Below, in pieces: positions 28,226 through 38,915 of a DNA stretch of 64,000 nucleotides. This DNA comes from a virus, in IMG/VR virus record IMGVR_UViG_3300025840_000015, positions 52,180 through 116,179 of that record; one strand, 5' to 3'. The position numbers and the translations under genes are program-made. Every line of letters starts with the position of its first letter. Within the stretch, counting starts at the first letter, position 1. The notes below the pieces were generated by a model. The model saw only the letters and a list, made by a program, of their open reading frames with translations. It made no database searches and was not told where the DNA came from.

Positions 28226-28233
28226 TATTTATG
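28226..28233 (-). promoter_or_regulatory. Late promoter CATAAATA
   Basis: T4-type late box 24 nt upstream of the fibre-assembly-like gene. Confidence 0.55.
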
Positions 28234-28238
28234 AACTT

Positions 28239-31200
28239 TTATTCATACTTAATACAAGGAAGTAAAGCTAAATATGGTGGAATGTTGGGGTGTGCTTGAC
28301 TATTGCCTGCATTGCCAGTGTTTCCAGTAATGTTAATTGCCACGTTTGCATTTGAGGTTAGATTCAATGAGTGATTGTGTTCTCCAGTGCCTCCAGTAGT
28401 AAATCCGCCGGTCAAAAAAGCGTTCCAGCAAGCTCTATTATCACCTTGTTTATTTCCAGCAGTATTTGGTCTTGCATAATTATGAGAGTGCCCTCCTCCA
28501 GTTAGAGTATAATTTGCATTTGAAGTTATATTTGCATCACTAGTAATATTTACTAAGGGGTGTGCGTGTTGTGGAATCTGATTTACGGTAAGTGTTACAT
28601 TTTCAGATCCACCAGTATCTCCAACATCATATGTTCCACCAGGACCTTTACCTGCAATAAATCTTCTTTCTAAGTTAGGAAGTCTAAATTGAGATGCTGA
28701 TTCTCCCCCAGTATTAAATCTTGTAGAAATAACTGAGAATAGATTAGCATAAATTCCACCATTAGAGAATACTGAACCATTACAAACAAGATATCCACTT
28801 GGAGCTGCAATTCCAGCAAACCATATTACAGTTCCAATGGGAACTCCAAGACCACTAAGATCAATTGTTTCAGTAATAACTGAAGTTACTAGTCCCTTTT
28901 CATTTACGGTTATTTTAGGAACTGTAGTAGAACTTCCAAATGTTCCAGTGGTAGAATTGACAGTTGCTAATGTTCCTGCTGCAGATACATTAGCAGACCC
29001 ATCAAAATTGACATTCCAAGCCAAATCTCCAGTTATTGCAATATTTCTTGCATTTGTTAGTTTATCTGCTGATTGTGCGGCTCCGGTAACTGTTCCTATA
29101 AATGTATTTGCATAAACTTTATCCCATTTAAGACCTGTGGAACCAAGATCCATGGTCCCATTTTGATTTCCTGGGTATAATCCAGCTTGAGTTAGAGTTA
29201 AATATCTTTGCGTTGCATTATCAAGTGGAATAGCAGTTCCAGCTGCAACATTAGCAATCAAATAGAAAGACATTTGTGGATTTGATGTAGCATCCACGTT
29301 AACACTTATTCTTGCAGAATTTCCACTTCTATCTGGAGTCAATCTGGTATGATTAAAGCAAAGATTTGCATTTCCTCCACCATCATTTGTTGCCAATGAT
29401 GTTTCTCCACTACCTCTTCCGGACGCAATAATACCACTAGCATATAAATCATTTTTAGATGCATCCCAATTTAAACTACCATCTACAAGAATATCATCAT
29501 AATCTCCAGAAACTCCATTTTTAAGTAAGGCAGGTTGATAAATTGATCCGGCAGTATTTGATGCTCCCGAAACAAGTATTTTATCAGCTTTATCTGCAGT
29601 TCCACTAACTGCTCCATCAAAAGTAGTTGCATATATTGTTCTCCACTTCTTAGTTCCAGTTCCTATGTCGATTGCATTGGTAGTTTTTGGAACTATATTT
29701 CCTGTAAATGAGGATCTTATTATAATATCAGTATTAGAATTTGCTCCAAGTGTGGAACCACCATTTACAGTTAAATTAGCATTTACAAGAACCTCTTTTA
29801 TTGTCAATTTGCCCGCATTTGGATTGAATGAAATATCACCATCCGTAAATAATCCATTGTATTCTCCTACATTATTATTATCATCTACAAATGTGGGATA
29901 AAATGTGGCATTATCATTTTTAGTTATTGTTTTTATTAAATCTGCTTGAGATGCTGTTCCACTAAATGAACCATTAAATGTATTTGCAAATATGGTTCCA
30001 AATCTATTTCCTGCTGCACCAATATTAATGCTATCTGATCTTGGTAGTAGAGTAGTATTTGCTTTTGCATTGAAGTTTAAATTATCATCACCATTACTTC
30101 CAAGGAATATATTTCCATTTACTCTCAGAATATTGCCTATAGTTGCATTGCTAGTGGTTAAAAGATTTGTGCCAGGATTATATGATATTCCACCGTCAGT
30201 ATATACGATTCTAGCTGCTCTAGTGCTACTATTTGTATCTACAAAAGTTAAAAAGTAAGAAGCATTTGTGTTAATGGATGCAGTTTCAATTTCTTTTGCC
30301 TTATCTGCTGTTCCATTGAACGAACCATCAAAAGTAGTTGCATATACTGTTTTCCATCTTTTAGTAGATTCTCCAATATCGTAAGTATTATTTGCATCTG
30401 GAAGAACATTAGTGTCAATTGTTCCCGTAAGTGATAGGCTAGTAGATACATCTAGATTTGTGATTCCCGCATTTGTTACTGTTAATTTATTACCGTTTGG
30501 GTTATAGCTAATACTAGCATCGGTATAAAAACTATTTAAAGATGCAGTAGAGGCATTATCGTCTACAAAAGTTAAATAGAAAGAAGTATTTGACTGATTT
30601 CTAACAGTAAGTAATTTTTCTGCACCATCTGCTGTTCCAGTTACAGAACCATCAAAAGTATCAGCATAAACTGTTCCCCATCTTTGACTATTAGTTCCAA
30701 GATCAATTTTTGCCTCTGATGTTCTGGTAAATGTTGTAGAATTAAGACTAACACCAGAATCATAAGTAATAGGATTATCTTTTACATTTGAGATATTTTT
30801 ATTTCTAACCCTAACTGTAAATGCTCCATTTCCCCCATCAGATGTTAATTGAACTTTTGTTGCCCCTTGATTATCTACAGCATATTTTTCAGCACCATTG
30901 TAATAACATCCTGCTCTTATTGTTATATCTCCACCACCATCATTGAAAGAAATTCTCTTGGTTGCATCTTCTAGAAGAATAGCTCCACTAGCCCCAGATA
31001 ACCATAATGCACCCCTATCTAATTGTGTTGCACTAGGTGAAGATAGTCGTAAAACATTTAAATTTGGGTTATATTCAATACTGCCATCAGTATATAAATC
31101 CTCATCTGCACCTGGAGAATCATTATCACTATTTACAAATGTTAAGAACTGATATGCATTAGTTGAATTTTTCTGAGTCTTTATCTTATTTGCATTATCT

Positions 31201-34200
31201 GCTCTATTTACAGTAATATTTGCATCAGTTGCCCAATTTATTCCAGTTCCAGTAGAAACTAAAACCTGACCTGAAGAACCTGGATCACCATCAGTATCTA
31301 ATAATTTTTTACTTGGTTTAAAATCTCCATTTATTGTAACAGTTCCAGCTGCACCTGCCGGTGTATCATCTGGTTCTATTACAATTGATTGTTGTCCTAA
31401 TATTTTACCTTCATCTAAAGGTCCGGTTAGTTTAATTCCAGCACTATCTGTTTGAAGTCTTAAAAGATCATTAAAGTAAAAATCTACTGTAGAATTTCTG
31501 TTGAATACTGCAAATTTTTCATCACTAGTAGTTCCAAACTCCATTCCATAATCCTGTCCAGTTCCATTGAACTGGATATATCCCATATTCGTGGAATCAA
31601 TAGTCTTCTGAATTCTAGTATAAGCAGATTGCCAATTACTTCCGTTACTATCTCTCTGTTCTATTACATCTAAGTATGATGTATTATTATTATCTGCTAT
31701 AAATGAAGCTAATTTTTGATTATCTCCAGCATTTGATCCTAAAGAAACAGTTGGTTGAACTAATATACCTTCTCTTGGATTAACTTTAATTGATGTGCTA
31801 CTGTATAAATCCTCATAAGATGCCAGTGGAGGATCAACTGCTGGAGAATTATTTTCTTCAACGAAAGAAATATAATAATATTTATTATCATCTGCAGTTT
31901 CTGATAGTATCGTATCTGCAGTTGCCGCATTTCCTACGGTAATATCATCTGGATTTCCCCATTTAATTACGTCTCCGGTAGATAGTAATACTTGATTATT
32001 GAGTCCTTTACTGTCAAAACCATCATACAGAGCACCATCTACACCAAGACTACCTCTAATATCTAAATTATATCTTGGACTATTTGAAGAAATGCCAATA
32101 TTTCCATCAGTCTTTAAATATAACTGATCTGGATTATTTCTAGTTCCTCCATTAGCACTGACATCTGTTTCAATTGAAATATCCTTTGGAGTTCCAGAAG
32201 TAGCAGATGCAGTATCAAGTCTTACATAATCTGCAGTTGAAAAAATTCTAAAATTATCCCAAGAGTTTAGATTTGAATAATAGTCATTTGTAAAGAATTC
32301 AAATTGAGAATTTCCATTTCCATTTGGTATTACTCTTAATACCGTATGTTTATTAGTATTCAGATTTCTAAAAGTTGGACTTCCCTTCTGATTACCGTCT
32401 GCATCAGAAAATGCATAAAAATGAAGATCTCCAACTCTAATTCCAGCATCATCACCATACTTTCTTAAATCCAACTGTTTTGATACTACAGTTGTTCCTA
32501 TACCAACATCACCATCACCTTTAAGTGACAGTATAGGTGTAGATTGACCAACAGTTGCATTATGAACATCAAAGTTCATGTAATTTTCATCTATGACATT
32601 TGAATTGAATGTCTTGATGAAGAAAGGTCTATTTACATTATCTTCTCTGTTTATTTCTATCACACCCTCTCTTTCGAAGGTTGGCATCGTATCAAATATT
32701 ACGCCACCTTTTACATGAATAGCTTGTTGAGGTTCTGAAGTTCCTACTCCCAATCTCTCATCTACATATGCCTTTTGTTTAAAAGTTGCAATTCCAGTAA
32801 TTAATAAGTCTCTTGTTTTTACAAATTCACTAAATTCACCGGTTCTTGCTTGCAGTTCATCATAAAATACATCATCCTTTACATATAAATCGCCACCAAC
32901 ATAAAGATCTCCACCAGTTGTAACAATTCCAGAATTCGTTGCTAAACTAACTTCATCTCCAACAAATAACTTTTTAGCAATTCCTACGCCACCAGGAGTA
33001 TATAATGAACCATCATTGACACCGGTAGAATCACTATTATCATGAACAAAAACTTTATCTTTTATTTCTACTATACCCTCAGAATCTATTACTAAATTTC
33101 CTTGTCCTGTTAAAATTGATATAGTATTTGTGTCTAATTTGATATTGCCAATTGTTGTTATACCAGTGGCAGATATACTAGTAAAATCGGCAGGACCATC
33201 AAAATCTGCATAGTTAGATACTGATAGATCTTTTAATTGAGTATCTTGATATACTTCTAGTCTTCCTGTTGTTGTAAGTCCGGTTATTTTAACATCTTGT
33301 AAAAATGTTGCAATACCAGTTACATATAAATCATTAACATCTATACTTCCTTTAAATTTAGTAGCAGTTACAATTCCAGTAAATTCTGCAAATTTGCCTT
33401 CAATATTATCTAATGTTGAAGTATGATATACTGTCAGATCTCTAGATGTTGTTAGTCCAGATACTTTAAGATCTTTGGATGTAGTTACTCCAGTTACTTT
33501 TAAATTATCTATTGTCACTCCACCACTGAATTGAGATTCTCCCAAAACATCCAACAATTTATTTGGAGTTGTGCTACCAATACCAATTCTATCTACTACA
33601 TCATCATAAACGAAATTATCTGCTCCGTCTACAACACCTGCAGAATTTCTATACTGAACAGACTTATAGAATCCACCTGCAGCTGCTGGAAGTGTAGATG
33701 AGTCTACCCACAAAACTCCTTGAACACCAGCAATATCACCTCTAGTAAGAACTTGACCTACAGTTCCAGGTTCTTCTTCAATATCAATAATTGCTCCTCT
33801 GAGCCTGGTATTCCCATAGACATCTAGAGTATATGTTGGATCATTGGTTCCAATACCAACATAATATTGTTCATTAACAGAAAATACTGTTCCCCCGGCA
33901 CCAATATAAACTCTATCACCAGCAGTAAGTAAAGAATCTGCTACGTCATATGTTAACTTACTTGATGTTGAAAAATCATTAGAAGAATTAAACTGAATTT
34001 CTCCCTCGTTTCCGGGAGCAAATACAGTAATAGTTACTGCTGTTCCAGGATTTGTCATCCCGGTTCTATAACCTTCAGCAACTATAGCATTTCCCTTGAT
34101 GATTAAATCTGTAGTGCTATTGGGTCCACCAACTAGTATGGTTTCATCAAATACACTAATTGAACCAGGAATTACTCCACCACCCCTTGGAATCCAGTAT

Positions 34201-34385
34201 CTTTTTCCAGGAAAACCTTCAACAGAAATTATTTGAAACTGCGGTCCAGCAGGAATAATATCACCACTTCCCGATGGATCACCAAGGTTTGGTTCTGCAT
34301 CTCCAAGTGTTAGATAAGTAAATCTATCATCTCGTAATTGACTTTGAGGAGTTCTTCTTGTTCTTCCCGATAAGTATCTTGGCAT
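28239..34385 (-). CDS. Giant tail fibre, 2048 residues, with tandem repeats and collar tip
   Basis: The N-terminal half has GIGT-P-YTLDVYGN repeats and coiled-coil-free beta segments. From about residue 860 two short modules alternate: a FYLTFVDDN...LYTDGSISYNPN module (about six copies) and a DIGTGTKKWRTIYATTFDGA..GTADKADK module (five copies), giving a periodic shaft. The C-terminal 220 residues are a tail-collar domain: PIGTVIWFAGIAAPSGYLVCNG, RFRLPNLERRFIAG, ending IPPYLALLPCIKYE, with HAH, HSH and HNH motifs. Probably a host-recognition fibre. Confidence 0.85.
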   Translation of the reverse strand: MPRYLSGRTRRTPQSQLRDDRFTYLTLGDAEPNLGDPSGSGDIIPAGPQFQIISVEGFPGKRYWIPRGGGVIPGSISVFDETILVGGPNSTTDLIIKGNAIVAEGYRTGMTNPGTAVTITVFAPGNEGEIQFNSSNDFSTSSKLTYDVADSLLTAGDRVYIGAGGTVFSVNEQYYVGIGTNDPTYTLDVYGNTRLRGAIIDIEEEPGTVGQVLTRGDIAGVQGVLWVDSSTLPAAAGGFYKSVQYRNSAGVVDGADNFVYDDVVDRIGIGSTTPNKLLDVLGESQFSGGVTIDNLKVTGVTTSKDLKVSGLTTSRDLTVYHTSTLDNIEGKFAEFTGIVTATKFKGSIDVNDLYVTGIATFLQDVKITGLTTTGRLEVYQDTQLKDLSVSNYADFDGPADFTSISATGITTIGNIKLDTNTISILTGQGNLVIDSEGIVEIKDKVFVHDNSDSTGVNDGSLYTPGGVGIAKKLFVGDEVSLATNSGIVTTGGDLYVGGDLYVKDDVFYDELQARTGEFSEFVKTRDLLITGIATFKQKAYVDERLGVGTSEPQQAIHVKGGVIFDTMPTFEREGVIEINREDNVNRPFFIKTFNSNVIDENYMNFDVHNATVGQSTPILSLKGDGDVGIGTTVVSKQLDLRKYGDDAGIRVGDLHFYAFSDADGNQKGSPTFRNLNTNKHTVLRVIPNGNGNSQFEFFTNDYYSNLNSWDNFRIFSTADYVRLDTASATSGTPKDISIETDVSANGGTRNNPDQLYLKTDGNIGISSNSPRYNLDIRGSLGVDGALYDGFDSKGLNNQVLLSTGDVIKWGNPDDITVGNAATADTILSETADDNKYYYISFVEENNSPAVDPPLASYEDLYSSTSIKVNPREGILVQPTVSLGSNAGDNQKLASFIADNNNTSYLDVIEQRDSNGSNWQSAYTRIQKTIDSTNMGYIQFNGTGQDYGMEFGTTSDEKFAVFNRNSTVDFYFNDLLRLQTDSAGIKLTGPLDEGKILGQQSIVIEPDDTPAGAAGTVTINGDFKPSKKLLDTDGDPGSSGQVLVSTGTGINWATDANITVNRADNANKIKTQKNSTNAYQFLTFVNSDNDSPGADEDLYTDGSIEYNPNLNVLRLSSPSATQLDRGALWLSGASGAILLEDATKRISFNDGGGDITIRAGCYYNGAEKYAVDNQGATKVQLTSDGGNGAFTVRVRNKNISNVKDNPITYDSGVSLNSTTFTRTSEAKIDLGTNSQRWGTVYADTFDGSVTGTADGAEKLLTVRNQSNTSFYLTFVDDNASTASLNSFYTDASISYNPNGNKLTVTNAGITNLDVSTSLSLTGTIDTNVLPDANNTYDIGESTKRWKTVYATTFDGSFNGTADKAKEIETASINTNASYFLTFVDTNSSTRAARIVYTDGGISYNPGTNLLTTSNATIGNILRVNGNIFLGSNGDDNLNFNAKANTTLLPRSDSINIGAAGNRFGTIFANTFNGSFSGTASQADLIKTITKNDNATFYPTFVDDNNNVGEYNGLFTDGDISFNPNAGKLTIKEVLVNANLTVNGGSTLGANSNTDIIIRSSFTGNIVPKTTNAIDIGTGTKKWRTIYATTFDGAVSGTADKADKILVSGASNTAGSIYQPALLKNGVSGDYDDILVDGSLNWDASKNDLYASGIIASGRGSGETSLATNDGGGNANLCFNHTRLTPDRSGNSARISVNVDATSNPQMSFYLIANVAAGTAIPLDNATQRYLTLTQAGLYPGNQNGTMDLGSTGLKWDKVYANTFIGTVTGAAQSADKLTNARNIAITGDLAWNVNFDGSANVSAAGTLATVNSTTGTFGSSTTVPKITVNEKGLVTSVITETIDLSGLGVPIGTVIWFAGIAAPSGYLVCNGSVFSNGGIYANLFSVISTRFNTGGESASQFRLPNLERRFIAGKGPGGTYDVGDTGGSENVTLTVNQIPQHAHPLVNITSDANITSNANYTLTGGGHSHNYARPNTAGNKQGDNRACWNAFLTGGFTTGGTGEHNHSLNLTSNANVAINITGNTGNAGNSQAHPNIPPYLALLPCIKYE

Positions 34386-34390
34386 AATTA

Positions 34391-35065
34391 TTATGTTGTG
34401 CTATTTTCTAGGATACTGCAAATAAATTCCATTTGAAGTGGGGCAACTTTGCCACCAGTTGAATAATTGTGAATAATTCCAGAAACAGTTCCAGAATTAG
34501 TAACAAAAGTCTTTGATACACCAACACCATCAGTAATGATAGATTCTACAATAAATGATTGTTGTGGTGAAGGAAATATGCTAGTTGTAAGTCCATAATT
34601 TCCTGGAGGACATGTAAACTCTAGTCCACTCATTGTTACATAATCATCCACAGCAAAATTATGTGGTGTTGTAGTTGTTACTGTAGTAACACCTGTCACA
34701 TTATCATATTCGCAATTCTCTACATCAAGAATTCCATCTTGAAATCCTTCAATAACAATAGAGTCTGTTATAATTGCCGTTCTTTCTAATACCAATCTAC
34801 CATCAATGATTACCAAAGAATCATTTGGTGGAATTTCAATATCTTTTATCACTCTTACGTTTCTGGTGTTACCAGCTGTTCTGGCAGAAGTGCTCTTTCT
34901 TCTGTGCGTAAAAGTTAATGTTGGATAAGTGTTTACTCCAACGTTTGCAACTTGTGCATATAGAACAATAGCAGAAACTCCAGTAGGAGTTGTATATACT
35001 GTTTGTTCTCCAGGAGCAACTGGAACAGCAACTGTTAAAAATTTATTAAGTGGTGCAACTGCCAT
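34391..35065 (-). CDS. Virion structural protein, 224 residues
   Basis: MAVAPLNKFLTVAVPVAPGEQTVYTTPTGVSAIVLYAQVAN..., an all-beta protein with a central TGVTTVTTTTPHNFAVDDYVTMSG segment similar to the HNF-GD-V motif found repeatedly in the large fibre proteins. Only 5-6 nt separate it from its neighbours, so it is one transcript with the fibre genes. Likely a fibre connector or baseplate protein. Confidence 0.65.
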   Translation of the reverse strand: MAVAPLNKFLTVAVPVAPGEQTVYTTPTGVSAIVLYAQVANVGVNTYPTLTFTHRRKSTSARTAGNTRNVRVIKDIEIPPNDSLVIIDGRLVLERTAIITDSIVIEGFQDGILDVENCEYDNVTGVTTVTTTTPHNFAVDDYVTMSGLEFTCPPGNYGLTTSIFPSPQQSFIVESIITDGVGVSKTFVTNSGTVSGIIHNYSTGGKVAPLQMEFICSILENSTT

Positions 35066-35071
35066 ATTTTT

Positions 35072-38000
35072 TTACCTTAATGCTAGTATTAGAGGGGTAA
35101 CTTCAGCTTGTATTGCCTTACTAAAATCTCTTCCACGAATTGTTGATGTTGGTTGGTTAATTTGGAATCCCTCTCCAATATCAAAGTTTCCTTTTTGATC
35201 AGTGCTAGTAAATGGAACTTGTGCTCCATCTAAAGCAACAATCTCATTTTCCTTAATAGGAACAGCCCCTTGGAAAGGCGTTGAGTTATTTATATTAACA
35301 CCCGTTCCAATATATTCAAATGAATGTGAACTTGTTAGGATCCTACTTATCCTCTTGAAAGAAACTCTTTCATTTCCAAATAATTCATAAGGAATAAATT
35401 CATTAAATGTTACTGTTGTAATTCCAACGCTAGTTCCTGATGTTCTGGTAGGTAAAGTTCCCAAATCAATGGCATCAGTAACTATTGCAAATAATGTATC
35501 AATAGAACTTTGGACATCTGCACAAGATGCTGGATCTTGGTTTGATCCAGTAACAGGATCTGCAATGATGGATAGATCAATGACTTGTTCAAAAGTATTG
35601 ATAGTAGTATAAGATTGTTTAGTTACAACAACATTGTTTATAATTGACTTTGCAAGATCTCTAGCATTATTAAATGTCTCAATAGATTCTGCTTCTTCTC
35701 CAGCCAAATATGCATTATCGATATAAATTTTTCCAGCATCATATGCTTTATCATTTCCACCATATACTAAGTTATATGATATAGCATCTAAAACTAATTT
35801 CGTATCTTCAACACAACGATCATTTCCACCAGGAATAGTAAACGATGGATTATTAAATAGCATTCTATCAACTGCTTCAGTAGCAATAAAATCTATGTTT
35901 CTTCTTATTAAAGATATTGCATCAGCGTATCTACCTACTGCAGGAACTGGTTGTGTTGCAGAATCAACTGTATAATATATTGGTTGTGTTATTATTTCTG
36001 CCGAAGCTCCCACTGCAGCTCCACCATCAATAAAGACTTCAAGATTTTGAGATGGTAAATAATTTCTTCCACTATTTACAACATCTATTTCAACAATTGA
36101 TCCTGTAATCTCATCAATTGTTGGACTCAATTCTGCAATAATTCCTTGTGGACCTTTTGGATCTTGTGTTAAATCGTCAGCATCTCTAATTATAACTGTT
36201 GGTGGAGCAGCAGGACTAAAACCAGAACCACCATTGGTAACTACAATTTCTTGTATTTGGAGCATTGGTGTTGTTAATATAGAGGATGGCAATCCTGATA
36301 CATAAGACTGATTGACATCTCCATAATTTGTGAGATCTATTTCAAAGAAAATTGCTTGACCATCATATGGTCTTCTAACATTATTGTATATGTCAGAAAT
36401 ATTTTTGAAAGTGACAACATCACTGGCAGCATCAACTCCATCTGCAGTTCTTGATGGGGGATATCTTCCAACATTTGAAGTATATTCTGTTATACCTAAA
36501 CCTACAGCATATAAACCATAGTTACCAAAAGATGAGTTGGAGTTTGTAAGATCGCATGATCCACCAGTATCTGCATAAATTCCAATATCAGAGTTAATTG
36601 TAAAAATAGAAACTAACTGAGCATATCCATTATTTGTGATCGATACTCCAATACCATTCTCATTATATTGAGTAAATGAGTCACAAACCATACATTTCAA
36701 ATTATTTCCAATATTATTGATGGGATCAGTAACAGATGCATGATCACCATCAATTCTCATACCAATACTGCCACTCATAAAGTTTGTGCAGTTTCTTATA
36801 TATGGACTTCTCCACCTACCACTTGGACCTTCAAGTGTTGGTCCAACTTCTATAAAACCAGTATTAGCAACTTTACTTGGATCTATTGGTGGAAATGCTA
36901 TTGCTCCACATCCGGTATGATTTACAGTAATACTTGTTCCGGCAAAGTTTATATTTTCAATTAAACATCCTCTTCTAACATGGAAAACATCTAGATTTGG
37001 ATTTAATGGAGTTACAGTAACCAATCTTAAATCTTGTCCTGTTACAGTAACATCATACCTCAATCCAATCGGATTATTCTCTACATATACTCCTGGTCTA
37101 ATGACTATAGTATCCCCTGGTTCCGCAATCGCAGCAGCAGCACCTATAGTAGCTTTTGCATCTCCTTCCAGAAGTCCACTGTTAGCATCATCACCATCTT
37201 TGGTCACCCAGACAGTATTTTGAGTCTCTACTCCAGAAGGTCTCCACGAAACACCAGTTCCTACCGCAGATAATCTCCAATCTCTTTTAGTTTCTGCTCT
37301 AAAATCATTTATATCGACCAAATATGAATCTAATTCTAACTCTCCGACTATTCTTGCATTACCCCCAACATTCAAATTCTCTTCAATTCCAACACCACCC
37401 TCAGTTACTATAGAACCAGTGTCTTTATCTATAGAGGTAGCATTGCTATTTACAGTAAGAATTCCATCAATAGTGACATTTAGATCAAATTGAGCATCTC
37501 CTCCAACATTCAATGTGGATTGTAGTGTTGTTGCACCTAAAACATCTAATGTAGATTGTAGTGATGTTGCATCTATAACATTCAATGTGGATTGTAGATT
37601 TGTTGCACCTACAACATCTAATGTATCCTGAAGTGTTGTTGCTCCAAAAACATCTAGTGTATCCTGAAGTGTTGTTTCACCTACAACATCCAATGTGGAT
37701 TGTAGATTTGTTGCACCTACAACATCTAATGTATCTTGTAATTCAGTAGCACCACCTACGGTAAGAGTTAAGTCTAATTCAGTATCTCCTTGTACATTAA
37801 AATTTGATTCGACAAGTCCATCTGAGGAAACACGAAGATTTCCCTCTACATCAAGTTTATATGCAGGATCACTTAAACCAATACCAACCCTATCATTAAA
37901 TGCTACTGCTAAAGTTGGATTTGGGGATGCAAAAAGTGGATCAGCAGTATAAACTTCAAATGGATTTCCTGGAATAGAGCTATTAATTCCAACACTAGTA

Positions 38001-38215
38001 TTTCTATAAACTGCTCCTCTACTATCCCACCCCCACAAATCTTGAGTCTCAATATCAACTATCCATGATGGTGCATCTGGATTAGATAGGGGAGTTAAAG
38101 TATCTGTTCCTATGCCAAGACTATTTACATTTTTAAAATTAAGAGCGGCGTAAGCTTGTGCTAACTGAGTAGTTGGCACATATGTTCCCTGATCTAAAAT
38201 GTAAAAATATGCCAT
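35072..38215 (-). CDS. Structural protein with 12-residue repeats and beta-helix, 1047 residues
   Basis: Three parts: an N-terminal GIGLSDPAYKLDVEG-type region, seven tandem 12-residue repeats of the form T-LQ-TLDVVGA (about residues 157-240), and a pectate-lyase-like beta-helix starting TVWVTKDGDDANSG...TIGAAAAIAEPGDTIVIRPGVYVE near residue 340. The C-terminal half has GGSGFSPAAPPTVII elements shared with the gp5-like protein. Baseplate-associated fibre or tailspike is most likely; no catalytic residues could be assigned. Confidence 0.75.
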   Translation of the reverse strand: MAYFYILDQGTYVPTTQLAQAYAALNFKNVNSLGIGTDTLTPLSNPDAPSWIVDIETQDLWGWDSRGAVYRNTSVGINSSIPGNPFEVYTADPLFASPNPTLAVAFNDRVGIGLSDPAYKLDVEGNLRVSSDGLVESNFNVQGDTELDLTLTVGGATELQDTLDVVGATNLQSTLDVVGETTLQDTLDVFGATTLQDTLDVVGATNLQSTLNVIDATSLQSTLDVLGATTLQSTLNVGGDAQFDLNVTIDGILTVNSNATSIDKDTGSIVTEGGVGIEENLNVGGNARIVGELELDSYLVDINDFRAETKRDWRLSAVGTGVSWRPSGVETQNTVWVTKDGDDANSGLLEGDAKATIGAAAAIAEPGDTIVIRPGVYVENNPIGLRYDVTVTGQDLRLVTVTPLNPNLDVFHVRRGCLIENINFAGTSITVNHTGCGAIAFPPIDPSKVANTGFIEVGPTLEGPSGRWRSPYIRNCTNFMSGSIGMRIDGDHASVTDPINNIGNNLKCMVCDSFTQYNENGIGVSITNNGYAQLVSIFTINSDIGIYADTGGSCDLTNSNSSFGNYGLYAVGLGITEYTSNVGRYPPSRTADGVDAASDVVTFKNISDIYNNVRRPYDGQAIFFEIDLTNYGDVNQSYVSGLPSSILTTPMLQIQEIVVTNGGSGFSPAAPPTVIIRDADDLTQDPKGPQGIIAELSPTIDEITGSIVEIDVVNSGRNYLPSQNLEVFIDGGAAVGASAEIITQPIYYTVDSATQPVPAVGRYADAISLIRRNIDFIATEAVDRMLFNNPSFTIPGGNDRCVEDTKLVLDAISYNLVYGGNDKAYDAGKIYIDNAYLAGEEAESIETFNNARDLAKSIINNVVVTKQSYTTINTFEQVIDLSIIADPVTGSNQDPASCADVQSSIDTLFAIVTDAIDLGTLPTRTSGTSVGITTVTFNEFIPYELFGNERVSFKRISRILTSSHSFEYIGTGVNINNSTPFQGAVPIKENEIVALDGAQVPFTSTDQKGNFDIGEGFQINQPTSTIRGRDFSKAIQAEVTPLILALR
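37494..37745 (-). repeat. Seven in-frame 36-bp tandem repeats
   Basis: The DNA encodes seven 12-residue units; several neighbours are nearly identical at the DNA level (for example around 37580-37740), which points to recent expansion by slippage or unequal recombination. Confidence 0.75.
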
Positions 38216-38236
38216 TCTTTTATACTATTATATCCT

Positions 38237-38244
38237 TATTTATA
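38237..38244 (-). promoter_or_regulatory. Late promoter TATAAATA
   Basis: Exact T4 late consensus, 22 nt upstream of the 1047-residue gene. Confidence 0.7.
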
Positions 38245-38262
38245 AATTGGATTTGAGATAAT

Positions 38263-38901
38263 TTATGGATTAAAAATTGGAACTCCTTCATCAAGAATAA
38301 ACATAAATGCAGTAGAAATTCCAGCTGGTCCATCTCCAGTAAAATCAGGTTCTCCTGGGGGTATATCACCAACTTGTGGAATCCATCTTATTCCACCAGC
38401 ATCTCTTGAGAGTATATATGTCAATTTTCCAGGAGAATTTGCAGAGTCATATATTTGAGCATCAATTTTAACACTTCCGGCAACATCAAGTCTTTGCTCT
38501 GGAATATAACTACCTATACCTATACTTTCAGTGGTTACTATAACTCCATTTACGTCTAAAGGTTGTTTTGGTTGAGTGCTGGCAATACCAACTCTACCAT
38601 CAGCAGTATCTATTCTGAATACTTCTCCACCGGTCTCCGGCCTACCAACATAAAATCTTTCAGTTACTGTTAATGTATCATAAAAATATGAAGGTCCAAA
38701 AAATCTTGAAGTTCCATAAACATCAAGATCATTTAAAGAAAGTTTATCATATTTGAAATAGTCAAATTTTAATTCACCATGAATTGTCACATTTTTATAG
38801 AAAATTACATCTCTATTAAAATGTGCCTCCTGACCATAAAATTCAGCATCAGAAGCTGGTGTTTTAAAATTTTGTGCGTCCCAAGTAGAGCTAACTATCA
38901 T
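38263..38901 (-). CDS. Structural protein, 212 residues
   Basis: MIVSSTWDAQNFKTPASDAEFYGQEAHFNRDVIFYKNVTIHG.... It carries repeats of the VGIASTQPKQPLDVNG and GIGSYIPEQRLDVAG type near residues 109-150, like the larger fibre proteins, and a Pro-rich C-terminus (PPGEPDFTGDGP). A short fibre or adaptor of the baseplate is likely. Confidence 0.7.
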   Translation of the reverse strand: MIVSSTWDAQNFKTPASDAEFYGQEAHFNRDVIFYKNVTIHGELKFDYFKYDKLSLNDLDVYGTSRFFGPSYFYDTLTVTERFYVGRPETGGEVFRIDTADGRVGIASTQPKQPLDVNGVIVTTESIGIGSYIPEQRLDVAGSVKIDAQIYDSANSPGKLTYILSRDAGGIRWIPQVGDIPPGEPDFTGDGPAGISTAFMFILDEGVPIFNP

Positions 38902-38915
38902 TTTTTTTTCTCCTA

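Noticed and set aside
35072-38215. 1047-residue protein as a catalytic pectate lyase
   Set aside because: Only the beta-helix pattern is visible; no catalytic residues could be assigned and such folds are common in non-enzymatic spikes.
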